Assembly (NCBI GenBank): GCA_030830105.1 | Contig: JAURNP010000082.1 | Location: 1 to 39,828, forward strand | DNA from: Rhodothermales bacterium | GTDB lineage: Bacteria > Bacteroidota > Rhodothermia > Rhodothermales > UBA10348 | Reading direction: 5' to 3' | Length of the DNA: 39,828 nt | In this document: piece by piece, positions 17,806 to 27,212 of the stretch | Layout: each line of letters begins with the position of its first letter | How positions within the stretch are numbered: the first letter of the stretch is position 1 | Made by a program: the position numbers and the translations under genes | The notes under the pieces: generated by a model | Database searches by the model: none | What the model saw: the letters and a program-made list of their open reading frames with translations, nothing else | What the model was told of the DNA's origin: nothing

Positions 17806-20562
17806 ATGGTTTCAAAGTCAGCCTTTTTCAGTGCCTTGCTGGTGTTATGGCTAGGCACTGGTGTCACCTCTATGGCCAGCCCCCTCGATGAAGAGGCGGC
17901 CATTTATGGTAAAATATCGGGCCGTGTCGTGGATGCGGCTACTGGAGATCCTTTGCCGGGCGTGAACGTCGTGATCGATGGCACCACCCAAGGAACGGCT
18001 ACAGATCTGGACGGGGAGTACGTGATTATTCGTATACGGCCGGGCAGATATGCCCTCAGAGCCCAATTCATCGGATTCCAGACTCAGGTGATTGAAAATG
18101 TCGAGGTCATTATCGACCAGACTACACGGGTTGATTTCCGTCTCGGCGAAGAGATTCTGGAAGGAGAGGAGATCGTGGTGACCGCAGAACGCCCTATCGT
18201 CCAGGTTGACCGCACTACGACGACGGCCGTTGTTGGAGAAGAACAGCTGGAAGCGCTACCAGTGCTTGGAATTAATGATGCTATCAACCTGCAGGCCGGG
18301 GTTGTGGATGGACGATTCCGCGGTGGGCGCTCAGGAGAGGTTGCGTACTTGATCAATGGTATCCCGATCAATAACGCCTTCAATAATCAAGCCTCCTTCG
18401 AGATTGAGCAAAACATGGTCTCGAACCTCCAAGTGATCAGTGGGGTGTTCAACTCGGAATACGGACAGGCTCAGTCTGGTGTTGTGAACATCGTAACCAA
18501 AGACATTCCCGATTCATGGTCTGGAAACGTTTTGGCGTATGCCGGAACCATGGTTTCCGACCGCGAACTAGAGTTCATGAATCGGACCGTGGGTCCTGGT
18601 AACAATCTTTTGGCCTCAGATTTTGGGTCAGAGACGTACACGTACAATGAATTAGCTCCCATCCGGAATTTGACCGATGTCCAATTTTCTTTCGGTGGTC
18701 CTCTATTGAATGAGAAGCTGGGCTTGCAGGTGACTACACGGTGGCTGGATGACAACGGCAATCAGTTTGGCCGACGTCTTTTTTCGCCGGCCGACTCATC
18801 GGTAGGATTGAATACCGGTCGCGACCCTTCGGAGTGGAATATTGAATCCAACGGAGACGGCGACTTCGTCTCGATGGGGACCAACCAGCGTCTTTCCATC
18901 AACACGGGACTCACGGCGCGCCTCTCTGGCAACACACGCTTTGAGTACAATCTGTTCTGGCAGGACGGGAAGACGACGCCTTACAGTCACGATGCCAAGT
19001 ACGTCCCTGATGGCCTCAACGGAGGCTATTATGGTAGCCAGACGCATATTGCTGCGTTGCGCTACACGGTGGGCACCAAGTCATTCGGTCAGCTCTCCTA
19101 CAGCCTTCTGCGTGACAAATGGGACTACTATCTGTTTGAAGATCCCACAGACCCGCGATATCAGTGGCCACAGAAACGAAACTTGGATGGCCAGAATGCC
19201 TTCGATGTGGGAGGCAACGATTTGTTCAGTGATGATCAGCTGACTGTCACCCACACCATCCTGACGGACTTCACCAGTCAGGTCAACAAACGCCACCTCG
19301 TCAAAGGGGGGCTGATGAGCCGTCTTCACCGCCTGAAGAACCGCTCCTTCGGTATTGAGCGTTCTGCTCGAACAGGGAATCTGCCAGCGGTGTCGCCTGA
19401 CCGATTCGCTGATAACGAGTTGGATGTGAAGCCAACCGAATTCGCAGCATACATCCAGGACAAGATGGAATTCACGGGTCTGATCGTGAACGCGGGTCTG
19501 CGCTTTGATTATTTCAATTCCAACTTCGACATTCCGGTCGAGTGGCGACAGGCACAGGATGCCAGGATTTTTGATCCAGCTTCTCAGGATTCCATTTCCA
19601 ACCGAGTAAAGGCGGATCCGGATATGCAGATCAGCCCGCGTATCGGGATCGCCTTCCCGATTTCCTCCACAGGCGTAATGCGCTTTTCGGCCGGGCTCTT
19701 TTTCCAAATCCCAGCTCTCGCGCTTCTCTATACGAACCCGGAATATGAGGTCAACCCACAGTCCAGCAGCGTCCAGTTTGGAAACCCTGCATTGGAGCCC
19801 GAGCGCACCCTGGCGTTCGAAGTGGGACTGCAGCAGGGGCTGACGGATAACATCGGTCTGGAATTGACCATCTTCTCCAAGGATGTTCGCAACCTGACGG
19901 GTCAAGAGATTGATCGTACCCCGACAGGGGATCAGGTCGTGCAGTGGATCAACCGTGATTTCGGTACGATTCGGGGCTTCACCTTCTCGATGTTCGACCG
20001 CCCGGGCGGTAAAGTATCCTGGACATTTGATTACACATTACAGTTCGCTGAGGGTACCTCTTCGGACCCGGGTGAAGCATTCGGCCGCGCCCAGTCAGGC
20101 CTTGAGCCTATTCTTTCGTTGGTTCGTCTGAATTGGGACCGTCGCCATGTCTTCAATAGTACCGTTACCATTAAGCCTATTGAAGGGCTTTCGGTGACCA
20201 TGGTAAACCGCCTGCGTTCAGGCGAACCGTACACCACGGTTCGTGGTTTTGTACGGTCTACGCGACCAAACAATGCCGACCGCCCCGTGCAGTTCTGGAC
20301 GGATCTTCGGGCCTATTACGCGCCACCGTTCATCGAGCAGGATGTGCAGCTGTTCCTTCAGGTGCAGAACCTGTGGGATCGTGCCAACCAGTATGCGGTT
20401 TGGGCGACGACGGGAAGCTGGGATGAGTCGTTGGAACTTGAACAGTTCCGCGCGACCGGTGCCGCTGTAGGTGGTCTCAATACGTTGGATGAGTATTACG
20501 CTCGTCCGGACTGGGTATCCGGTCCTCGTCAAGTCAGTCTTGGACTCCAATATTCATTCTGA
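17806..20562 (+). CDS. TonB-dependent outer-membrane receptor with carboxypeptidase-regulatory-like domain
   Basis: The protein is 918 residues from ATG 17806. The longer frame from 17731 starts inside a hairpin and lacks a signal-like N-terminus, whereas this start gives VSKSAFFSALLVLWLG and a cleavage region near TSMAS. The mature protein opens with a CarboxypepD_reg-like Ig fold (GKISGRVVDAATGDPLPGVNV ... DLDGEYVIIRIRPGRYALRA). A plug follows (VVTAERPIVQVDRTTT ... GRSGEVAYLINGIPINN ... GEYGQAQSGVVNIVTK-like segment). The rest is a beta-barrel ending LGLQYSF with the terminal aromatic residue of outer-membrane barrels. It should import a ligand using TonB energy, probably an oligosaccharide given the setting. 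No SusD-like gene follows; instead the 1142-aa secreted protein begins 2 bp after the stop. Confidence 0.93.
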   Translation: MVSKSAFFSALLVLWLGTGVTSMASPLDEEAAIYGKISGRVVDAATGDPLPGVNVVIDGTTQGTATDLDGEYVIIRIRPGRYALRAQFIGFQTQVIENVEVIIDQTTRVDFRLGEEILEGEEIVVTAERPIVQVDRTTTTAVVGEEQLEALPVLGINDAINLQAGVVDGRFRGGRSGEVAYLINGIPINNAFNNQASFEIEQNMVSNLQVISGVFNSEYGQAQSGVVNIVTKDIPDSWSGNVLAYAGTMVSDRELEFMNRTVGPGNNLLASDFGSETYTYNELAPIRNLTDVQFSFGGPLLNEKLGLQVTTRWLDDNGNQFGRRLFSPADSSVGLNTGRDPSEWNIESNGDGDFVSMGTNQRLSINTGLTARLSGNTRFEYNLFWQDGKTTPYSHDAKYVPDGLNGGYYGSQTHIAALRYTVGTKSFGQLSYSLLRDKWDYYLFEDPTDPRYQWPQKRNLDGQNAFDVGGNDLFSDDQLTVTHTILTDFTSQVNKRHLVKGGLMSRLHRLKNRSFGIERSARTGNLPAVSPDRFADNELDVKPTEFAAYIQDKMEFTGLIVNAGLRFDYFNSNFDIPVEWRQAQDARIFDPASQDSISNRVKADPDMQISPRIGIAFPISSTGVMRFSAGLFFQIPALALLYTNPEYEVNPQSSSVQFGNPALEPERTLAFEVGLQQGLTDNIGLELTIFSKDVRNLTGQEIDRTPTGDQVVQWINRDFGTIRGFTFSMFDRPGGKVSWTFDYTLQFAEGTSSDPGEAFGRAQSGLEPILSLVRLNWDRRHVFNSTVTIKPIEGLSVTMVNRLRSGEPYTTVRGFVRSTRPNNADRPVQFWTDLRAYYAPPFIEQDVQLFLQVQNLWDRANQYAVWATTGSWDESLELEQFRATGAAVGGLNTLDEYYARPDWVSGPRQVSLGLQYSF

Positions 20563-20564
20563 GC

Positions 20565-23500
20565 ATGTCAAACTTCATGAAACGTACGTTGCGCACTATG
20601 ACGGGTAACAGCCGTCCTATCGCTCTATCCACGTTCCTGGTGGCATTGCTGGTACTGGCAATGGCTACCCCGGCTGTACAGGCTCAGACTCGGATTCCGA
20701 GTGACTACAGGGGAAGCGAGGATATGATTGCTCGCGGAATTCTGGATGGAAATCTGATTGAAACCAACTTCCGCAATCACGGTGAGCTGGCCCGCTGGAA
20801 TGACCTTCCATGGGGCGTCTGGCCTCGAGGCGTTGGCGGTCGTCATATTGACGGTGTAGGTATCATGGCGGCAGGCCGCGTTCGCGCCGAGCGGGAGAAG
20901 TGGCCTTTCTACAACGGAGCGGCCGATACGCTGGTAAACCCGGTCATCTTGACCTACCGCGAGGCCGGTAAGCGGCTTGGTCCTGGAGGCGAGTTGTGGG
21001 GATGGTTGCCGCTGGACGGCTTCCATAATACGCGCCGGATCAACGCCCTGGGACTTCTAGAGCCTGTCCCAGCGCTTTCTGATGATCCGAGCTCATGGCC
21101 GGCATTTTGGCCGGACCGCCTCGACAACCCGGATGATCCGGGTTGGGGTGGAAATTGGAACGGCTTTTTCGGCCGCGGTGTCTTCAATGCTGACCTGGAA
21201 AGCTTCTACGTCATGGACGACTACTCCGACAGGGAGTACCACGTGTCCAGGGTGACAGGGCAGCCGAACTCGCAGTACGGAGTTTTCTACCCCTCGCCGT
21301 CCGATTCCACGATCGGAGGTATGGGCCTTCAAACGCAGGTGCGCATTTTTCAGTGGGCCAACATCCTTGCCGAGGATGTGATGTTTATTCTGTACCGTAT
21401 TTCTAACACTTCCGAAACAGACTACCGCTACAACCTAGAGGGTTCGGAAGGCATGTTTTTCACCCAGATCATGGACTATGGTTTGGGGAATGAGGAAGGA
21501 GACGAAAACGCAGCCTTCAACGCCCGTGAAGACGTGACCTTCGGATGGGATCAGGACGGAATCGGTCAGCGTCAGGATGGAACGCTCTACGATCTAGGAT
21601 ATACCGGATTCGCCTTCCTGGAAAGTCCGACACGTGCCGAAGATGGCCTGGACAACGATGAGGACGGAATCATTGACGAGCAGCGTTTTGGTGGTCCTGG
21701 TCAATTGATTGAAGGGCAAGATGCCATTCGACTCTACGTGTCCAATAACTATGACTTGATCAACTTTGAACTGGCCAACGGTCCAGTCGAAGAGACGCGT
21801 GCTTTCAAAGCCGGTCGGTGGTGGACCGGTGATGAAAACCTCGATTGGCTCGGATTTGACGATGTCAATGGCAACGGAGTAATGGATTCCGGTGAATCGG
21901 CGAACAACGATGTCGGTCTGGATGGGAAAGGTCCTTTCGACCTTGAATATCCCGGACCTGACGAAGGGGAAGCCAATGGCCGCCCGGACGCCGGTGAACC
22001 GAACTTCGATGAGCTTGATGTTGCCGAGTCTGACATGATCGGTCTCACCGGATTCGATCTTTCGTCCCGTCCCTTCTACGAGAATGGCGACAACCTGAGA
22101 GACGACACCTGGATGTTTGATCGCATCCTGAATTTCGCTCAGTTCCCGCTCGGAACGCCCTCGGATGCTTTTGAAGCGGATATTGAGCCGTTCCTTCTGT
22201 TCGTATCGGGTCCGGTAAACCTCTTCCGCGAAAAGGTGGACTTCTTCTCTACCGCATGGGTGTTCGGGGAAGACGAGCAGGACTTCTTCAAGAACCGTCG
22301 GACGGTACAGAGCATCTACGATGCTGACTACAACTTTGCGCAGGCTCCATTCCTTCCAACCCTGACGGCGATTCCGGGTGACGGTCGCGTTGTCCTGACC
22401 TGGGATACCACGTCGGTAGCTAGTTTCGACCGCTTCAGCCAGGAGTTCGATTTCGAGGGATACCGTCTGTACAAGGGTACCAACCCGCTTCTGACGGATG
22501 CGCGTACCATTACCAACGTGGATGGCACGCCGACCTTCATGGAGCCAGTCGGGCAGTGGGACCTCGTGAATGATATTTCCGGACCTGTTACAGTCCTCGA
22601 AAATGAAGCGGTGTATGATCTGGGGGACAACTCGGGTCTTTCCTTCTTCTATGTTGACGAGGATGTCAGCAACGGGATGACCTACTACTACGCGCTGGTT
22701 GCATACGATAGGGGTATTCGGGAGAACGGCGAGACTATCATTGATCCACAGGAGAACATCTTCAATATCTCTGTGGACCTTGCCGGGAATGTTCTGGGTG
22801 TCTCCCAGAACGCCGCGATCGTCATCCCGCGGAGCAAGCCAGCCGGATTTGTTGACGGTAATGTCAATGAGGACCTCTCGTCCGTCACTGATGGTGTGGG
22901 TGCGGGCAGTATGAACGTTCGCATTATCAGCGGAGCGGAAATCAGGTCTGACAATCCATATCGCGTTGTTTTCCGAAGCGAGGAAGACGACAACCCGAAT
23001 GCGGATATTCAGGTGACTACGTCGTTCGACATTGTCGACATGGCGACCAGTGAGGTCAGGGTGCGAAACAATGCTCTGGTCGACGAACCTCCCATGGTAG
23101 ACGGCTTTATCGTCGAGGTCGATAACTACGAAGTGGCCTCTGGAGCCATCGAGTTTGATGAGAACCAGACGGGGTGGGTTGGCAGCGCCGGAACAGCATC
23201 CGAGCTGGTAGACATCGACCCATCCGGGCTAGACGGGGTCTCGACCAACTGGAAAGCGTATGTACGAGCAGATTCGACTACCCTGCACATTCCGACTACG
23301 TTCGACTATGAGGTGCACTGGGTGAATCCGGCTGATTCAACCTATCGGTTACCACGGTTCGGTATCGGCTTCCTGACGGGCTCTGTGCCCATTTTTGTCA
23401 AGAACACGACGACCAATCAGGTTGTGGATTTATTGATCCAGGACCAGAACAATAACCGCGAATTCGACGAAGAGGATGATGTGATTGCGGTGGATCGTGA

Positions 23501-23993
23501 CGGCTTCCAGCGCAAGTTCCGGTTCCGCATATCCTTCTCGATCCCAGAGGGTGCAACGTCATCGGCACCGGACGCGGGCACGGTCTTCCGTATCACGCCT
23601 AAAAAAGAATTCCATACGGGCGACTACTTTCAGTTCACGTTGCGCGAGCCGTACGTGGACGCTCAGCTGGCGGAACAGGAGCTTGATCACATTGGCGTTG
23701 TGCCCAACCCATACGTTGGTGGCTCGGGCTTCGAACAGCGAAGCCAGATCTCCGGCCGCGGTGAACGCCGTTTGCAGTTCATCAATCTTCCGCAGGAGGC
23801 AACGATTACCATCTTCAACCTGCGTGGCGAGCTGGTTGACGAAATCGAGCACTTTTCAACCTCGGACAATGGTTCGGTCTTCTGGGATCTTCAGACCCGC
23901 GGTGGCCAGGACATTGCTTATGGAGTGTACATCTATCACGTGGAGGCTCCCGGTATCGGTGAGCACGTCGGCAAGTTTGCCGTCGTCAAATAG
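20565..23993 (+). CDS. Large secreted protein with Ca-binding loops, FnIII and FlgD/T9SS-like C-terminal domain; receptor partner
   Basis: This 1142-residue protein begins 2 bp after the receptor stop, implying translational coupling. A signal peptide spans about 1-41 (LVALLVLAMATPAVQAQ); ATG 20577 is an alternative start. The large N-terminal region (42-590) matches no family I can name. It contains two acidic loops of EF-hand or thrombospondin-3 type: DGLDNDEDGIIDE at 360-372 and DVNGNGVMDSGE at 433-444. A FnIII-like module covers about 595-720 (PGDGRVVLTWDT ... FEGYRLYKGT ... YYYALVAYDRG). The C-terminal module from about 1045 (VVPNPYVGGSGF ... ATITIFNLRGELV ... GVYIYHVEAPG) resembles FlgD-Ig/T9SS sorting domains, so surface exposure is likely. 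Position suggests it does the job of SusD as lid or binding partner of the receptor (inference). Confidence 0.8.
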   Translation: MSNFMKRTLRTMTGNSRPIALSTFLVALLVLAMATPAVQAQTRIPSDYRGSEDMIARGILDGNLIETNFRNHGELARWNDLPWGVWPRGVGGRHIDGVGIMAAGRVRAEREKWPFYNGAADTLVNPVILTYREAGKRLGPGGELWGWLPLDGFHNTRRINALGLLEPVPALSDDPSSWPAFWPDRLDNPDDPGWGGNWNGFFGRGVFNADLESFYVMDDYSDREYHVSRVTGQPNSQYGVFYPSPSDSTIGGMGLQTQVRIFQWANILAEDVMFILYRISNTSETDYRYNLEGSEGMFFTQIMDYGLGNEEGDENAAFNAREDVTFGWDQDGIGQRQDGTLYDLGYTGFAFLESPTRAEDGLDNDEDGIIDEQRFGGPGQLIEGQDAIRLYVSNNYDLINFELANGPVEETRAFKAGRWWTGDENLDWLGFDDVNGNGVMDSGESANNDVGLDGKGPFDLEYPGPDEGEANGRPDAGEPNFDELDVAESDMIGLTGFDLSSRPFYENGDNLRDDTWMFDRILNFAQFPLGTPSDAFEADIEPFLLFVSGPVNLFREKVDFFSTAWVFGEDEQDFFKNRRTVQSIYDADYNFAQAPFLPTLTAIPGDGRVVLTWDTTSVASFDRFSQEFDFEGYRLYKGTNPLLTDARTITNVDGTPTFMEPVGQWDLVNDISGPVTVLENEAVYDLGDNSGLSFFYVDEDVSNGMTYYYALVAYDRGIRENGETIIDPQENIFNISVDLAGNVLGVSQNAAIVIPRSKPAGFVDGNVNEDLSSVTDGVGAGSMNVRIISGAEIRSDNPYRVVFRSEEDDNPNADIQVTTSFDIVDMATSEVRVRNNALVDEPPMVDGFIVEVDNYEVASGAIEFDENQTGWVGSAGTASELVDIDPSGLDGVSTNWKAYVRADSTTLHIPTTFDYEVHWVNPADSTYRLPRFGIGFLTGSVPIFVKNTTTNQVVDLLIQDQNNNREFDEEDDVIAVDRDGFQRKFRFRISFSIPEGATSSAPDAGTVFRITPKKEFHTGDYFQFTLREPYVDAQLAEQELDHIGVVPNPYVGGSGFEQRSQISGRGERRLQFINLPQEATITIFNLRGELVDEIEHFSTSDNGSVFWDLQTRGGQDIAYGVYIYHVEAPGIGEHVGKFAVVK

Positions 23994-24004
23994 GGAGGCT
24001 GATC

Positions 24005-25054
24005 ATGCGACGTATAATCTCTTTCCTGACACTTTTTGCGCTGGCAGTGACCGTTCAGGCACAGGATGCGCAGTCTGATGATCAGAGTCGTGTCGGTACG
24101 ACGGCAGCAACCTTCCTGACGCTGGGTGCTGGTGCGCCTGGCGCCTCGCTGGGGCACGCCTACACCGCTACTGCAACAGGTGCTGATGCACTCTTCTGGA
24201 ATCCAGGTGGAGCAGCCATTGCCCACCGTTCGGGACAGAGGGGCGGTTTGATGTTCTCGAACAACGAATGGATTGCCGGCATCACATACAACACGGCTGG
24301 TCTCACGTTACCTGCCGGTGGTTCTGGCGTGGTTGGTTTGAGCATCGCTTCCGTGGATTACGGTTCCATGAAAGTGCGTACGATTGCCCGGCCGGAAGGC
24401 ACGGGGGAGACGTTCAGTGCCTCGGACTTGAGTGTAGGCCTGACCTATGCGATGCCTCTGACGCCGGATTTCTACTTCGGAGGTACCTCGAAACTGGTAC
24501 GCCAGTCCATTCGTGACATGCGAGCGCGCACCATGGCCATCGACGTGGGCTTCGTTCTCCTGACGGACTATTTCAACGGTCTGAAGGTTGCGGCATCCAT
24601 CATGAATTTCGGTGGTAAGATGACCATGCGTGGCATCAACTCCGAAATCCAGGTTGATTTGGATTCTCAGCACGAAGGCTCCTCCGAGAGTATTCCAGCG
24701 CGAATCAAAATGGATGCTTGGGACCTTCCCATGTCATTCAAGTTTGGTATCTCGCTTCCTGTCATCAAGACGGGTGCAACCGAACTGGTTGTGCTGGCCG
24801 ATGCCAACCAGACGAACGACAATAACCTGAATGCAGATCTTGGGGCACAGTTCTCGTACATGACGCGTATGCTGAGCTTCAACGCTCGCGCAGGGTATAA
24901 GGACGCTTTCATCGACAATGTGGACTCCCACATTGCTTACGGTGCCGGTCTTGACCTGCAGCTCTCAGGTGTCCGTTTCGGATTCGATTACGCTTATGTT
25001 CCGTTTGATCTCCTTGATCGTTCCCAGACGATTGACTTCCGCATCTTCTTCTGA
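24005..25054 (+). CDS. PorV/PorQ-family outer-membrane protein
   Basis: This 349-residue protein has a signal peptide (residues 1-20, ending VTVQAQ). The PorV/PorQ N-terminal pattern is visible: VGTTAATFLTLGAGAPGASLGHAYTATATGADALFWNPGGAA. It is followed by alternating beta strands and ends in FRIFF, a typical outer-membrane insertion signal. PorV is the T9SS shuttle that receives cargo from the translocon SprA and passes it to the attachment complex; related barrels of the same family sit in other operons. GGGAGG lies 6-7 bp before the ATG, and the gap to the previous stop is 11 bp. A PorV-like barrel encoded directly after a protein with a sorting-like domain suggests dedicated export or anchoring of that protein (inference). 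Confidence 0.87.
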   Translation: MRRIISFLTLFALAVTVQAQDAQSDDQSRVGTTAATFLTLGAGAPGASLGHAYTATATGADALFWNPGGAAIAHRSGQRGGLMFSNNEWIAGITYNTAGLTLPAGGSGVVGLSIASVDYGSMKVRTIARPEGTGETFSASDLSVGLTYAMPLTPDFYFGGTSKLVRQSIRDMRARTMAIDVGFVLLTDYFNGLKVAASIMNFGGKMTMRGINSEIQVDLDSQHEGSSESIPARIKMDAWDLPMSFKFGISLPVIKTGATELVVLADANQTNDNNLNADLGAQFSYMTRMLSFNARAGYKDAFIDNVDSHIAYGAGLDLQLSGVRFGFDYAYVPFDLLDRSQTIDFRIFF

Positions 25055-25055
25055 T

Positions 25056-26723
25056 GTGACGAAGGGATACCCGCAAAAGCAACCTCTCAGACAACGCCCG
25101 GCACTCTTTGGGTGTCTGGCGTTGCTGTTCCTGTTCGTTGCAGGCTGTGGTGCTGACTCCGGCCCCGGTCCCGATCGGGACCCGCGGACGCTTGCTACGG
25201 TCGATGGGTTCGATGTGTCTGTGTCATGGTTCGAGCAGACCTATATCGACTTCCTCGTTCGCTCGGGCTCGAACGACTCAGAAGTCGCTCGTACCGCTCA
25301 CCTTGAGCAGTTGATTGACGCCCTGCTGCTATCGCGCCATTATTCGACCCTGGACCGAGACACGACCCAGGCATTCCGAGAAGAAGTCCGTCGCATTGAA
25401 GCAGAGGAGTTGGGTTCTCGGTTCTTCGAGACGGCCTTTCTGGATACCATGACAGCCCCAACAGACGTTCAGCTTCGACAGGCCTATATCCGAGATCAAT
25501 CGAGGCGTGTTGTAAGGCATCTGTATTTCACGTCAAGCCAGCAGGTTGAGGAGTCGTACGCGCGCCTTCAAAGTGGCGTACCTTTCCTGGAAGAAGCCCA
25601 GTACGTATACGAGCTCTCAGAGTCAGATTCTATGGCGGGATTCCTGGGACCTATCGGCTTCTATTCGGTGGATGATGCCTTCGCCGAGGCCGCATTTTCC
25701 CTGGAGCCTGGTGCATTCTCGGAGCCGGTACGCTCGCGATACGGCTACCATATCATATTGCTTGAGAACATCATCCAGGAGCCGTTGCTCACGGAATCAG
25801 CCTATCTGACACGCCGCTCTGGGCTGTCCAGTCAGTATCGTCAGCGTCGTCGCCGTCTTGAAGGAGGCGTGTTTGTTCGCACCTTCATGAATCAGCTCAA
25901 CGTAGAGGTCAATACACCTGCTATTGAGGCGCTCGACGAATTGATCACATCTATGGACCCGACACTCTATGAGGCAGCCGGTCAGATCGACATTCAAATG
26001 GATACAGGTTGGAAGCAGGATATCGAACCTTCAACGCCGCTTCTGACGTTTGACTGGGATGGAGAGCGGGAAGCATTTACGGCTGGTGATTATGCATTCT
26101 GGTTCGATGCCCTTCCACAGCGGGAGGCCCGCGAGAGAACGGCTGCATCGGTGGGTCGCGCTCTTCGCAATGAGGCGCTCGCTCGGGCTGGAGAAGAGGA
26201 AAAGCTTCGTGACGGTGAGTGGGAGACCGAGGTGGATCGCCGGGTTCGATTGGAGAGGGCTCGATTGATGCGGGAGGATTTACGCATGGAAGACGTCGAA
26301 ATCAATACGTCGTTGGTTCGGCAGGCCTTCGATCGCCTGGGCTGGGCGAATCGCCGTATGGCCATCTTGTCATTTGATGCCATCACAGCGGTTTCCTCCG
26401 ATGCTGTCCAGCGTGCAGCCGCTTTGACCGAGGAGTGGCCTGTCCAGATTCGCGAAGCGACGTTGGAATCTATACCTGAATGGTCGCCCTACGTTGCCAG
26501 CGTGCCTGTCGACTCAGTTGTGTTTGTGGGACGGCGAAATGACTGGGCGGCTATCCGAGTACTGGATCGCCAACGAATCCAACCAAACTGGGTGCGGGAC
26601 CAAGAGGAGATTGTCCGGCGACTGCGCCCATTTGTGGCAGAATACGAGCTGGTGAAGCAGCTGCGAGAAAGAGCCCGAATTGAGATTGACCGCGACTTGA
26701 TGCGCGATATTGCTACGTTCTAG
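25056..26723 (+). CDS. SurA/PpiC-like peptidyl-prolyl isomerase lipoprotein
   Basis: From GTG 25056, one base after the PorV-like stop, the protein has 555 residues. A basic N-terminus and hydrophobic stretch end in the lipobox VAGC with C31 as the lipidation site. A SurA-N-like helical region follows (TLATVDGFDVSVSWFEQTYIDFLV ... LIDALLLSRHY). A parvulin-type rotamase domain lies at about 150-240, with RRVVRHLYF, the GFLGPIGFYSVDDAFAEAAFSLEPGAFSEPVRSRYGYHIILL core and the usual terminal histidine. The C-terminal half is helical. Parvulin lipoproteins fold outer-membrane barrels in the periplasm; here the likely clients are the receptor and PorV-like barrel in the same operon. A longer frame opens at 24918 inside the previous gene but lacks a signal, so the GTG start is preferred. 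Confidence 0.85.
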   Translation: MTKGYPQKQPLRQRPALFGCLALLFLFVAGCGADSGPGPDRDPRTLATVDGFDVSVSWFEQTYIDFLVRSGSNDSEVARTAHLEQLIDALLLSRHYSTLDRDTTQAFREEVRRIEAEELGSRFFETAFLDTMTAPTDVQLRQAYIRDQSRRVVRHLYFTSSQQVEESYARLQSGVPFLEEAQYVYELSESDSMAGFLGPIGFYSVDDAFAEAAFSLEPGAFSEPVRSRYGYHIILLENIIQEPLLTESAYLTRRSGLSSQYRQRRRRLEGGVFVRTFMNQLNVEVNTPAIEALDELITSMDPTLYEAAGQIDIQMDTGWKQDIEPSTPLLTFDWDGEREAFTAGDYAFWFDALPQREARERTAASVGRALRNEALARAGEEEKLRDGEWETEVDRRVRLERARLMREDLRMEDVEINTSLVRQAFDRLGWANRRMAILSFDAITAVSSDAVQRAAALTEEWPVQIREATLESIPEWSPYVASVPVDSVVFVGRRNDWAAIRVLDRQRIQPNWVRDQEEIVRRLRPFVAEYELVKQLRERARIEIDRDLMRDIATF

Positions 26724-26801
26724 GGCGATTTGTAACCAGGAGCCCCTTTTCTTGACAGAGCTATTTATCGATGTGGCCCTCCCGGGCGGTGAAATGCCCC
26801 G

Positions 26802-27128
26802 TCATCTGAGTAAAGGGAATCCCTTCACGGAAGTTGTAAATGGATTGATAGATTCGGATGCCAAATAAACCAGTTTGAAGACGATGAAGACGTAGACCAG
26901 CTTGCCGACAACAGTGGATGCCAGCGTCCCATTCAGAATGGGCTTACGAGGATTGGCCAGGTCGCCAGAAAGGCCCACGCCTACAGTCATGCCGGTGAAC
27001 GCAAGGAAGTCAATGGCAAAAACCAAGAAGAAGAAGAGATCAGCGTCAGCCAGACCGCTCGAGAGGCTCACCTCAGCCGGATCGAATCCTTCCACCGGGA
27101 CTCCGAGGAAAAAAATTATCAGGGACAA
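26802..27128 (-). CDS. Small three-helix membrane protein, probably with a 5-prime frameshift
   Basis: The frame encodes about 108 residues from TTG 27128 and stays open up to 27182. It has three hydrophobic segments: TLTLSLIIFFLGV, DLFFFLVFAIDFLAFTGMTVGVGLS, and TLASTVVGKLVYVFIVFKLVYLAS. Codon use is GC-rich at third positions like its neighbours, which supports coding. No ATG lies in frame at the 5-prime end: an ATG at 27195 opens the neighbouring frame (MKTVTERSAG) and would join by a single-base shift near 27165-27175. Either a non-ATG start or a recent frameshift is possible. The family is not recognised. It is convergent with the SurA-like gene and upstream of nothing obvious on its own strand. 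Confidence 0.45.
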   Translation of the reverse strand: MSLIIFFLGVPVEGFDPAEVSLSSGLADADLFFFLVFAIDFLAFTGMTVGVGLSGDLANPRKPILNGTLASTVVGKLVYVFIVFKLVYLASESINPFTTSVKGFPLLR

Positions 27129-27212
27129 GGTCAGCGTTGCCGCGACGGTATAAAGTGTTTTGACTCCCAGCGCTGCGCTCGGTTACGGTTTTCATCCTAC
27201 TGGTGTAAATGC

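Noticed and set aside
19081-19905. 274-codon open frame antisense to the TonB receptor
   Set aside because: No recognisable motif, no Shine-Dalgarno, and the sense strand encodes a clear beta-barrel here.
20565-23993. SusD homologue
   Set aside because: No lipobox, no TPR-like helical pattern and twice the SusD length; the sequence is beta-rich with Ca-binding loops.
24918-25055. Longer N-terminus of the SurA-like lipoprotein
   Set aside because: It lies inside the PorV-like gene in another frame, and the lipobox signal requires the start near 25056.
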